NCBI RefSeq assembly: GCF_013459645.1
Contig: NZ_CP054861.1
Coordinates: forward strand, 4,018,001-4,082,000
DNA from: Martelella sp. NC20
GTDB lineage: Bacteria; Pseudomonadota; Alphaproteobacteria; Rhizobiales; Rhizobiaceae
Length of the DNA stretch: 64,000 nucleotides
Reading direction: 5' to 3'
The position numbers were made by a program, and so were the translations under genes. Under the pieces are notes generated by a model. That model was given only the letters and a program-made list of their open reading frames with translations, made no database searches and was not told the origin of the DNA. Positions within the stretch are counted from its first letter, which is position 1, and every line of letters begins with the position of its first letter. Positions 27,573 through 35,800 of this stretch are shown here, in pieces.

Positions 27573-28772
27573 TTGAGCGAAAACCTGCAGATCCGTATTG
27601 AAAACAGCTTCGCGAACATCGATCGCGGGGCATGGGACAGCCTTGCCGCGACCACGCCCTCGCTTGACGGCGGCGGGTTCTACAGTCCGTTTCTGTCTCA
27701 CGCCTACCTGTCGGCGCTGGAGCAATCGGGCTCGGCCACGGCCGAAACCGGCTGGCTCGGCCATCATCTACTGCTGGAAACCGAGGATGGACGCCTGATC
27801 GGCGCGGTGTCCTGCTACCTGAAGAACCACAGCCAGGGCGAATATGTCTTCGATCACGGCTGGGCCGATGCATTCGAGCGGGCGGGCGGGCGCTACTACC
27901 CGAAGCTCCAGGCCTCGCTGCCGTTCACGCCCGCGACCGCGCCGCATCTGCTCGTCCGTGACGGCTACGATCATGCGACGGTCGCCAAGGTGCTGGCCGA
28001 GGGGCTTCAGGCCGTCAACGACCGGCTCGGCATATCCTCCACCCATGTCACCTTCATTCCCGAAGGCGAAATCGGCATATTCGAGCAGGCGGGCTATCTC
28101 CACCGCACCGACCAGCAGTTCCATTTCGTCAATCCCGGTTACGACAGCTACGACGCCTTCCTCGACACGCTCGCCTCGCGCAAGCGCAAGGCGCTGAAGA
28201 AGGAGCGCCGGACCGCGCTCGAAGCCGGGATCGAGATCGACTGGCTCACCGGTTCCGACCTGACCGAGGAAATCTGGGACCAGTTCTTCACCTTCTACAT
28301 CGACACCGGCAGCCGCAAATGGGGGCGACCCTATCTCACCCGCGCATTCTATTCACTGATCGGCGAGCGCATGGCCAAGGACGTGCTGCTGGTGATGGCG
28401 AAGCGTGAGGGACGCTATATCGCCGGCGCGATCAACTTCATCGGCTCGGACGCGCTTTACGGACGCCACTGGGGCTGCATCGAGGACCATCGCTTCCTGC
28501 ATTTCGAGGTCTGCTATCACCAGGCGATCGACTATGCGATCGCCCATGGGTTGAAGCGGGTCGAAGCCGGCGCCCAGGGCGAACACAAGCTGGCGCGCGG
28601 CTACCTCCCTGTCACCACCCATTCCGCGCACTATATCGCCCATGAAGGGCTCAGACGCGCGGTTGCCGATTTTCTCGACCATGAGCGCGAGGACGTTGCC
28701 CGTTTCAATGATATTCTCGCCGATCACGGGCCCTACAAAAGGCCCGGCGGCGAACGCACCGAGGAGGAATGA
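27573..28772 (+). CDS. FemAB-like GNAT-fold protein (PF04339 family)
   Basis: About 399 residues. Seen: FYSPFLSHAYLSALEQSGSA near the N terminus, SCYLKNHSQGEYVFDHGWADAF, FTPATAPHLL, the SRKRKALKKERR segment, and near the C terminus RVEAGAQGEHKLARGYLP, all typical of the family related to peptidoglycan-branching FemAB enzymes; true substrates are unknown. The start TTG 27573 has GAGAG close upstream. An ATG at 27537 is in frame but inside the RIME palindrome with no ribosome site. It is followed three bases later by the HIT gene. Confidence 0.85.
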   Translation: MSENLQIRIENSFANIDRGAWDSLAATTPSLDGGGFYSPFLSHAYLSALEQSGSATAETGWLGHHLLLETEDGRLIGAVSCYLKNHSQGEYVFDHGWADAFERAGGRYYPKLQASLPFTPATAPHLLVRDGYDHATVAKVLAEGLQAVNDRLGISSTHVTFIPEGEIGIFEQAGYLHRTDQQFHFVNPGYDSYDAFLDTLASRKRKALKKERRTALEAGIEIDWLTGSDLTEEIWDQFFTFYIDTGSRKWGRPYLTRAFYSLIGERMAKDVLLVMAKREGRYIAGAINFIGSDALYGRHWGCIEDHRFLHFEVCYHQAIDYAIAHGLKRVEAGAQGEHKLARGYLPVTTHSAHYIAHEGLRRAVADFLDHEREDVARFNDILADHGPYKRPGGERTEEE

Positions 28773-28775
28773 AGG

Positions 28776-29201
28776 ATGGCCGATTACGACAACGACAATA
28801 TCTTCGCCAAACTGCTGCGCGGCGAAATCCCCTCGATCCGGGTGTACGAGGATGAGCACGCCGTGGCGATCATGGACGTGATGCCGCAGGCGCCGGGTCA
28901 TGTTCTGGTGATCCCGCGCGCGCCCTCGCGCAACCTGCTCGACGCCGATCCCGCGGTGCTGGCGAAGACGATGCCGGTTGTGCAGAAACTCGCCCGCGCG
29001 GTGAAGGCGGCCTTCGATGCCGATGGGGTCTATATCGGCCAGTTCAACGAGCAAGCCGCAGGCCAGACCGTCTATCACCTCCATTTCCACGTGGTCCCGC
29101 GCCACGAGAACATGCCAATGAAGCGCCACGGCGACGGCATGGAGGACACGGCCGTGCTGAAGGCCAATGCGGAAAAAATCCTGGCAGCCCTGAAAGCCTG
29201 A
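28776..29201 (+). CDS. HIT-family (histidine triad) nucleotide-binding protein
   Basis: A protein of 141 residues. Seen: IFAKLLRGEIPS near the N terminus and the histidine triad YHLHFHVVPR, the AMP-lysine/AMP-lipid hydrolase motif of HINT proteins. ATG 28776 follows GAGGAATGAAGG. Co-transcribed with the FemAB-like gene upstream and the MgtC-like gene two bases downstream. The physiological substrate of such small HIT proteins is not established. Confidence 0.93.
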   Translation: MADYDNDNIFAKLLRGEIPSIRVYEDEHAVAIMDVMPQAPGHVLVIPRAPSRNLLDADPAVLAKTMPVVQKLARAVKAAFDADGVYIGQFNEQAAGQTVYHLHFHVVPRHENMPMKRHGDGMEDTAVLKANAEKILAALKA

Positions 29202-29203
29202 CC

Positions 29204-29716
29204 ATGACGCAATATCTGGCCGAAGAGTTTCAAAACGCGTTTTCCGCCGATCATATCGTGATGTTCGTCCGGCTGATCGGCGCGGCGATTTTCGGCGGAC
29301 TGATCGGCTTCGAGCGCGAAATCCACCGCCACCCGGCAGGCCTAAGAACCCATATTCTGGTCAGCATGGCCGCCGCCCTGTTCGTGCTTGTCGCCATCGA
29401 GGTGCCGGAGATCATGCGCAGCGACCGTGACGTGCTGCGGGTCGATCCCACCCGCGTCGTCCAATCGATCACCGAAGGCGTCGCCTTTCTGGCCGCCGGC
29501 ATCGTATTCATGCAGAAAGGCACGGTGAAGGGTCTGACGACCGGAGCCGGTCTCTGGTTTTCCGGCGCGATCGGGCTGACGATCGGTCTCGGCCTGTGGA
29601 GCCTCGGCATATTCGCCTCCCTGCTCGGCCTTATCGTTCTTTTCCTGCTCAGGCGTCTGGAATTCGCGACAAATCTAAGCAAACGCAAGGGCTTGGACGA
29701 AGAGACTGAAGAATAA
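29204..29716 (+). CDS. MgtC/SapB-family membrane protein
   Basis: A protein of 170 residues with about four or five transmembrane segments. Seen: the MgtC signature LIGAAIFGGLIGFEREI, HPAGLRTHILVSMAAALF and the conserved VAFLAAGIVF and GLTTGAGLW stretches. It lacks the extra C-terminal soluble domain of enteric MgtC. Known roles of the family are in low-magnesium or intracellular growth and ATP synthase control in some pathogens; its job here is unknown. Convergent with the SMC-like ATPase gene, three bases apart, with no terminator visible. Confidence 0.9.
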   Translation: MTQYLAEEFQNAFSADHIVMFVRLIGAAIFGGLIGFEREIHRHPAGLRTHILVSMAAALFVLVAIEVPEIMRSDRDVLRVDPTRVVQSITEGVAFLAAGIVFMQKGTVKGLTTGAGLWFSGAIGLTIGLGLWSLGIFASLLGLIVLFLLRRLEFATNLSKRKGLDEETEE

Positions 29717-29718
29717 GG

Positions 29719-32700
29719 TCAGCTTCGCTCCAGTGTGATGATATCGGCACTCTCACCCAGTTCCCTTCGGGCGATATCCACCATGCTCGTCTCATGGGTG
29801 AAGAGGATGGTCTGCAGCCCTGCGAGGCCGGCAAGCGCATTGAGGCCGGCGGCACCGCGGGCGTCATCGAACGTCTGGAAGATATCGTCGACGATCAGCG
29901 GCGCCGGTTCGTTGCGGCTGGCGTAATCCTCCAGAAAGGCAAGCCTGAGCGCGAGATAGAGCTGATCGCGCGTACCGTCGCTCAGCCCTTCCACCTGCAC
30001 CTCGCCGCCGCCGGCGCGCACGGCTGAGAGCACCAGTGCATCATGCTCGCCATAAGCCTGCGAAAGTCCCTCGAAACTGTCGCGGGTCAGGGTTTTGAAG
30101 TGCCGTCCTGCAGCCGCCAGAATGGGATCGGCCCGGCCCTCGCGATAGCGCTCCAGCGCGCTGTCGAGCAGACGCCCGGCAAGCTTCAGCACCACCCATT
30201 GACGGGCAAGCGCCTGCGCTTCAGCCTCGGCCGAGACGCGATCGAAGGCGGCGGTCTCGCTGCCCTCGCCCGCTTCCAGCGCCTGTTTGCGGTGACGCAG
30301 TGCCGTGCGCCGTTCCCGCAACGCCTCGATCTCCGCCTTGTCCTCCTCGGCATCGGCCTTCAGATGTTCGAGCTCCTGCCGGCAGTCGATCTCGTCCAGC
30401 GTTTCGGCCAGCGCCCGGATATCCTCCACCGAGGCCCCGTCGCCGATCCCGGAAAACCGATGCCGTGCCTCCGCCAGAGCTTGCCGCAAAAGCGCCCGCT
30501 GCCGCAGCCGCGCCGAAAGGCCATCGATTACGACCCCTGCCGGCAGCGTCGAAGCGATGGCCGCGATCCGGCTGTCCACCCTCGCCCGTTCTAGCGTATC
30601 GGCTTCAAGCTCAAGACGAAGCCGCTCGGCGCTTTCCCTGAGCGTCGCCCGCTTCACTGCGCGTTCGGCGTGATCGGCGGCGCGCTCGGCAAGGACCTTG
30701 ACGATACGCGTCGCCGGTTCCCCCGCGATATCCGCCGCCACGGCTTCCGCCAGTTTCCGGGCCTCGCCTTCGAACGCCGTGATCCGCTTGCCATCGGCCT
30801 CGACCTCCCGGGCCAGCCGCGTGCGCGTGGCCAGAAGCGATGGCAGGTCGGCCCAGAGGGCAAGTGCTGCCTCCGCGCCGGCAAGGCCGGTTTCGCCCGG
30901 CAGGCCGACACCGGCGAGACTTGCGGCAAACCGCGCGGCCACGGCCTTCTCCCCGGCTTGCAACAGCGCAAGCTGCTCCTGTCCCTTCTCGATCGCCTGC
31001 CGCGCCGCCTTCAATGCGCCGGCATGTTCTCGCGCTTCCGCCCAGCGTTCGCCGAGACGGTCGAGCGACGTGTTGACATCGCGGGCGAGCGCGCCGAGCG
31101 GCAGCGACGTATCCGTGCCGAGATTTTCAGCGAGCTTGACCAGCGCAGCGCGCAGCGCCTCGTTGTTCCGGTCGAGAACCACCTTCCTGTCTTTCAGCGA
31201 AAGCAGCGCTGTCCGCGCCTCAAGCAGCGCCTCCGCCCGCCGGCACCATTCGATCATCGCCTCAGGGGCAGCGGGCGCAATGTCGAGCCCTGAAAACAGC
31301 GCCTCATAATCCGCCTGCGCCTGCGCCACAGCCAGGAGAGCGGCCTCTCGCTTTTCCGCGCCTTGCTGCCTCTGTACGGTCTCCCGTTCCAGCCGGCGGA
31401 GATTGTCGGCATGGCGCGCCACCCGCTCGGCGTCGTCAAGCGCATTGTCGGCGAGACGGTCCGCCGCGCGGACGGCATCGGCATAAGCGTCGGTCCTGCC
31501 ATCCCCGGAAAGCGTTTCGAACAGCCGGTCGCGCTCTGCCCGGGCCGCGTCGATCGCCGTACGGGTCGGGACAGGCCCGGCCTCGCGATCCTCAGTCAGC
31601 AACGCTTCCAGACGCCTGCATTCCTCGTCGATCTTCGCAAGCCCATTGTCGCAATCGGCAAGCGCCGACTTCGCCGAGGCGATATCATCACGCGCGGCTT
31701 TCAACGCCGCCTCGGCGGGAAGATCGCCACCCCGGAGGAACAGAATGTCGGTCACCGCCGGACGCAGGCTGCCGGCCTGCTCATGGAGAACGCGTTCCTT
31801 GCCGGCGATCTCCGCTTCGAGCGTTTCCGCCTCTCTTATGCCGGCAAGATCGTCGCGCAACGCCTCATAGCTTTTGCGTAGCGGCGCGGGATCGCGCAGG
31901 TGGCCCTCGCCATGTTGCTGTTCCAGCCGCGCCAGCGTCTCGCGGTTTTCCAAGAGAGCGTTTTCCGCCGCACGGCGGGTCCGGCCCTGCTCTCTCATCT
32001 GCTCCACAACTGCTTCAAATTCAGACCGCAAAAGCTTGTTCGGAAAAGTCTTTTCCAGAACATCGATCGAAGAAAATCCGAGCTGGACGGCAGCGTCGTG
32101 AAGTTTCGCCTCGGTATCGCGCAATTCATGCTGCCGGCGCGGCATGATCTCGATCGCCTGTTCGTAAAGCCCGCTCTCTGCCTGCAACCGGCCGATTTCG
32201 GCACGGCGTGCCATAAGCGCGTCGTCGACGACAAGCGCCTCCAGCTCCCGCCGCCCGTCCGTCTGTCTGGCCTCCTTGGCCTCTATCTGTTCAACCAGCC
32301 GGACGCGGCGGGTCTCGAGGTCACCGAGCTCCTCGCCGATACTGTCATCAATCGCGTCGATATCGGAAAATTCCGCAAGTGCCGCGCCATGCCCGTCGAT
32401 CTCGCCCAGCAGCCCGCGCAGCCGCTGCAACCGTTCAAGCTCGCCGATCCGCCGCGCCCGCTGCGATTGCCGGTCCTCGACCACAGCGAAAGCCTGTTCG
32501 ATATCGCGCTCCTCCTTCAGCAGCGCGGTCCAGTCGCTGGCGTTGAGCTGACGCTCGCGTTCGACCTTTCGGGCTTCGTCGTAACGGTCGAGCGCCTGGT
32601 AGAAACTGCGGTTCTGCGATTTGCGCGGGGCGTAGATGCCATCGGCTTCCGTTGCCAGCGCCTCGCTCGCCGAGCGTAGCCCCGTCAGCCCGGAAGCCGC

Positions 32701-33153
32701 GGAAAACAGCATCTGGCCGATCTCGCCGCCATCGGCCAGCATCTCGTCGGCGCCGGCCCTAAGCCTTGCCGAATCAAGGCCGAAGGCGCGTTCGAAAACG
32801 GCGCGGTCGAGACTGCCGAGAAAGACGGATAGCGCATCGTCGTTGAGCGCGGCCTCGGTGGATGCATCGAGCAATGTGTTGCTCCGGCCCTTGCGCCGAC
32901 GAAAAGCGAGTTCGCCCCCCTCCCGCGCGCGCAAAGTGGCCCCAAGGCGCAGATCGCGCGCGGGATGCATGAAATCATAGCCGACATTGCGGTCGGGAAA
33001 CCCGAACAGCAGATCGGAAAAGGCTGCAAGCGCCGAGGATTTTCCGGCTTCGTTCGGGCCGTAGACGACATGGAGCCCGGCGTCGGGGCGGAAGGCGATG
33101 GCGCGGTCGGTGAAGTGGCCGTAGCGGATGAGATCGAGCGACAGGAAACGCAT
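29719..33153 (-). CDS. YhaN-type SMC/Rad50-like AAA ATPase
   Basis: A protein of 1144 residues. Seen: an N-terminal ABC-type half ATPase with Walker A GPNEAGKS (about residues 34-41), a long central region rich in Ala, Glu, Arg and Leu predicted to form coiled coils, and a C-terminal half with the signature LSDGTRDQLYLALR and Walker B PLIVDDIFQTFDD. This is the domain plan of SbcC/Rad50, and the family name in Bacillus is YhaN. It starts three bases after the gene for an SbcD/YhaO-like nuclease, so the two likely form an Mre11-Rad50-type complex for DNA end processing. No zinc-hook CxxC was noticed in the coiled-coil region. Confidence 0.9.
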   Translation of the reverse strand: MRFLSLDLIRYGHFTDRAIAFRPDAGLHVVYGPNEAGKSSALAAFSDLLFGFPDRNVGYDFMHPARDLRLGATLRAREGGELAFRRRKGRSNTLLDASTEAALNDDALSVFLGSLDRAVFERAFGLDSARLRAGADEMLADGGEIGQMLFSAASGLTGLRSASEALATEADGIYAPRKSQNRSFYQALDRYDEARKVERERQLNASDWTALLKEERDIEQAFAVVEDRQSQRARRIGELERLQRLRGLLGEIDGHGAALAEFSDIDAIDDSIGEELGDLETRRVRLVEQIEAKEARQTDGRRELEALVVDDALMARRAEIGRLQAESGLYEQAIEIMPRRQHELRDTEAKLHDAAVQLGFSSIDVLEKTFPNKLLRSEFEAVVEQMREQGRTRRAAENALLENRETLARLEQQHGEGHLRDPAPLRKSYEALRDDLAGIREAETLEAEIAGKERVLHEQAGSLRPAVTDILFLRGGDLPAEAALKAARDDIASAKSALADCDNGLAKIDEECRRLEALLTEDREAGPVPTRTAIDAARAERDRLFETLSGDGRTDAYADAVRAADRLADNALDDAERVARHADNLRRLERETVQRQQGAEKREAALLAVAQAQADYEALFSGLDIAPAAPEAMIEWCRRAEALLEARTALLSLKDRKVVLDRNNEALRAALVKLAENLGTDTSLPLGALARDVNTSLDRLGERWAEAREHAGALKAARQAIEKGQEQLALLQAGEKAVAARFAASLAGVGLPGETGLAGAEAALALWADLPSLLATRTRLAREVEADGKRITAFEGEARKLAEAVAADIAGEPATRIVKVLAERAADHAERAVKRATLRESAERLRLELEADTLERARVDSRIAAIASTLPAGVVIDGLSARLRQRALLRQALAEARHRFSGIGDGASVEDIRALAETLDEIDCRQELEHLKADAEEDKAEIEALRERRTALRHRKQALEAGEGSETAAFDRVSAEAEAQALARQWVVLKLAGRLLDSALERYREGRADPILAAAGRHFKTLTRDSFEGLSQAYGEHDALVLSAVRAGGGEVQVEGLSDGTRDQLYLALRLAFLEDYASRNEPAPLIVDDIFQTFDDARGAAGLNALAGLAGLQTILFTHETSMVDIARRELGESADIITLERS

Positions 33154-33156
33154 CGT

Positions 33157-34389
33157 TCAGCCCTCGAGCCGGGCGGCAAGAATGGCGCGGGCATCCGCCA
33201 GCAGATCCGTGCGCGATGTTGAGAACGCCTCGTCCTTTGCATTGACGCCGCCGGGAAGCTTCACCGCGATTTCGTCGATCAGCCCCTCGATTTCGGTCCG
33301 GATCGCCTCATCACCGACGAGAGCATCGATCATGGCCTCGATGTCGAGATCATTTTCCCGGGCAAGGCGGGGAGAGGCTTCGGGCGCGGCCAGCGCGAGC
33401 ACCAGTTTTTCCAGCCACAGATCGGCGTGAACCCGCTGGCAGGCGGCCTGGAGGTCGTCGTGCCACTCGCCATGCGCGGCAATCATCCGGTGGGCATTAC
33501 CATGGGCGCCGGCAAGCGTGAGCCGCAACGCCACCGGCCGCGCATCCGCCGCCTCCGAAAGTGCGGCAAGTGCTGCCTCCACCGCCTGCAGGATATCGCT
33601 TTCGCGCATGCCGGGCTCAATCGTGACGGAAACGGCCTCGAAACGGGCGCGGTCGAGGATGATGCGCTGATAGCGGGGCGCGCCGTCCTCGACCGTCACA
33701 AGGACAGCGCCCTTGTCACCGGTCTCGCGGATATTGCGGCCCTGGAGATTGCCGGGATAGAGCGTCAGCGGATCGGCGGAGACCTCCTCGAAGGCATGGA
33801 CATGGCCGAGCGCCCAGTAATCATAGCCGCGCGAGGCGAGATCTGCCGGGGTGCACGGCGCATAGACGGCATGCGGCGGCCGCCCCGAAAGCGATGTGTG
33901 CAGCACGCCGATGTTGAAATGGCCGGCGACCGCCGGCGGATAGGCAAGCGCCAGGTTATCGCCGGCCACGCGATCGGCGAAGCCCTGGCCGTGCAGCGCC
34001 ACTTTCAGCCCCTCGATGATGAACGTCTCGGGATGCCGCGTCGAAAATTCGTGAACGCCGTCCGGCATCGCGATCGTGCGGGTGACGATGCTTTCGGCAT
34101 CATGGTTGCCGCGCAGGAAATAGACCGGGATCGCGGCGCGCGAAAGCCGGGCGATCTCGCGGTTGAAGAACAGGCCGACGCTGTTGTCGCGCCATGCGCC
34201 GTCATAGACGTCGCCGGCAATCACCATGAAATCGACAGCCTGCTCGATCGCGCAATCGATCAGCGCCGTGAAGGCGTCGCGGCCGGCGGCGGCAAAGCGC
34301 TCGGCAATCTGCCGGTCCTTCAGCGCCAACCCTGAAAGGGGACTTCCAAGGTGCAGGTCGGCGGCATGGATGAAACGGAAGCTGGTCAA
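33157..34389 (-). CDS. YhaO/SbcD-type metallophosphatase DNA nuclease
   Basis: A protein of 410 residues. Seen: the calcineurin-like motifs HAADLHLGSPL, VIAGDVYDG, LRGNHD, then GVLHTSL and LGHVHAFE, which supply the two-metal site of Mre11/SbcD nucleases. A C-terminal capping part of about 150 residues follows. The start is TTG 34389 preceded by GAGGGAACC. It is the first gene of a two-gene operon with the SMC-like ATPase. In Bacillus the equivalents are YhaO and YhaN; a role in repair of DNA ends is by analogy. Confidence 0.9.
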   Translation of the reverse strand: MTSFRFIHAADLHLGSPLSGLALKDRQIAERFAAAGRDAFTALIDCAIEQAVDFMVIAGDVYDGAWRDNSVGLFFNREIARLSRAAIPVYFLRGNHDAESIVTRTIAMPDGVHEFSTRHPETFIIEGLKVALHGQGFADRVAGDNLALAYPPAVAGHFNIGVLHTSLSGRPPHAVYAPCTPADLASRGYDYWALGHVHAFEEVSADPLTLYPGNLQGRNIRETGDKGAVLVTVEDGAPRYQRIILDRARFEAVSVTIEPGMRESDILQAVEAALAALSEAADARPVALRLTLAGAHGNAHRMIAAHGEWHDDLQAACQRVHADLWLEKLVLALAAPEASPRLARENDLDIEAMIDALVGDEAIRTEIEGLIDEIAVKLPGGVNAKDEAFSTSRTDLLADARAILAARLEG

Positions 34390-34519
34390 GGTTCCCTCAT
34401 TTGTCTTCTCACCTCAAAGGGGTAAAAGAGTTCGCAACGACACTTCAACCCCAAAGCGCCGGTCCGGCGCTTTATCCCATCCGCATTTTCCAAGGGATGG
34501 GCCACCACCGGAGGATATC

Positions 34520-35506
34520 ATGCACTATCACAATTTCGGCCGCACCGGACGGCCCGTTTCGAATATCGGCTTCGGCGCCTGGCAGATCGGCGGAAGCTGG
34601 GGTTCGGTGAGCGAAGATGACGGCCGCGCGGCCCTTCACGCCGCACTCGATTCGGGCATCAATTTCATCGATACGGCCGATGTTTACGGCGATGGCCGCT
34701 CCGAGAAAATCATCGCCGACGTGCTTGCAAATCGCGGCGGCCAGAAGCCGTTCGTCGCCACCAAGGCCGGACGCCGGCTCGATCCGCACACCGCCGATGG
34801 TTACAACCTGGAAAACCTCGAAGGCTTCGTCGACCGCAGCCTGAAAAACCTGAAGATGGAACGGCTGGATCTCGTACAGCTCCACTGCCCGCCGACCGAA
34901 GCGTTTTATCGTCCGGACGTGTTCGAGGCGCTCGACGCGCTGAAGGCCAAGGGCAAGATCGCCAATTACGGCGTCAGCGTCGAAAAGGTCGAAGAGGCGC
35001 TGAAGGCGATCGAGTTTCCGGGCGTCGCCAGCGTCCAGATCATCTACAACATCTTCCGCCAGCGTCCGGCCGCGCTGTTCTTCCCGGAGGCAAAGCGCAG
35101 GAACATTGCCGTGATCGTGCGCGTGCCGCTCGCAAGCGGGCTGCTTTCGGGCAAGATCACCCGCGACACCGTCTTCGACAGCGCCGACCACCGCAATTTC
35201 AACCGCAATGGCGATGCCTTCGATGTCGGCGAAACCTTTGCCGGCGTGCCCTTCGAGATCGCGCTCGATGCCGTCGAGGAAGTCCGAAAGCATGTGCCGC
35301 GCGGCGCCGCCATGGCCGCGTTCGCGCTGCGCTGGATCCTGATGAACGATGCCGTGACGGTCGCCATCCCCGGAGCGCGCAATGCCGACCAGGCGAAAGC
35401 CAATGCCGCCGCGTCCGACCTGCCGGTCATCGGCGCCGAGGTGATGGCGGCGATGGATGAAATCTACCGCACCCGCATCGCGCCCCATGTGCACCAGCGC
35501 TGGTAG
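34520..35506 (+). CDS. Aldo/keto reductase
   Basis: A TIM-barrel NADPH-dependent oxidoreductase of 328 residues. Seen: the catalytic tetrad in FIDTADVYGDG (Asp and Tyr), ATKAGR (Lys) and LVQLHCP (His), and the cofactor part AIPGARNADQ near the C terminus. ATG 34520 has GGAGGATATC upstream; the long open frame before it covers the divergent promoter region. Substrate unknown. It stands alone, divergent from the nuclease-ATPase operon. Confidence 0.92.
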   Translation: MHYHNFGRTGRPVSNIGFGAWQIGGSWGSVSEDDGRAALHAALDSGINFIDTADVYGDGRSEKIIADVLANRGGQKPFVATKAGRRLDPHTADGYNLENLEGFVDRSLKNLKMERLDLVQLHCPPTEAFYRPDVFEALDALKAKGKIANYGVSVEKVEEALKAIEFPGVASVQIIYNIFRQRPAALFFPEAKRRNIAVIVRVPLASGLLSGKITRDTVFDSADHRNFNRNGDAFDVGETFAGVPFEIALDAVEEVRKHVPRGAAMAAFALRWILMNDAVTVAIPGARNADQAKANAAASDLPVIGAEVMAAMDEIYRTRIAPHVHQRW

Positions 35507-35585
35507 AGGCGCGGCACGCACCGGAGCCCGAAAGGCCGAGGCTCGACGCCCGGACTGCTGACAAAGCCCCTCCCCAAGCTCGTCC

Positions 35586-35700
35586 GTCATGCCGGCCCTG
35601 AGCCGGCATCCAGGGCCGCATAGTAGCCCTTTGCGACGCGCCTTGTCTCTATGATCCGCCCGTCGCAACGCCCTGGACCCCGGATCAAGTCCGGGGTGAC
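35586..35700. repeat. Dispersed palindromic repeat, copy 1
   Basis: A 115-base segment from GTCAT to GTGAC with two internal hairpins, GCCGGC-CCTGA-GCCGGC and ACCCCGGA-TCAAG-TCCGGGGT, and inverted CCAGGGC/GCCCTGG between them. A second copy of equal length lies at 57986-58100. A 14-base direct match, GGACTGCTGACAAA, precedes both (35552 here). Confidence 0.75.
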
Positions 35701-35752
35701 GGCTGAGTGGGAGGCGACGGCGTAACGCTTTCGGGCTTGTCAACAAACAGAA

Positions 35753-35785
35753 AGGCCGGGCGACAAAGCCCGGCCTCTCTCATTT
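35753..35785. terminator. Bidirectional terminator between reductase and phytase-like gene
   Basis: A 9-base perfect stem, AGGCCGGGC (35753-35761) and GCCCGGCCT (35768-35776), with a six-base loop; T-rich sequence follows on both strands (CTCTCATTTT to the right, TTCTGTTTG on the minus strand). It separates convergent genes. Confidence 0.8.
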
Positions 35786-35800
35786 TGCAATCGGTAACGA

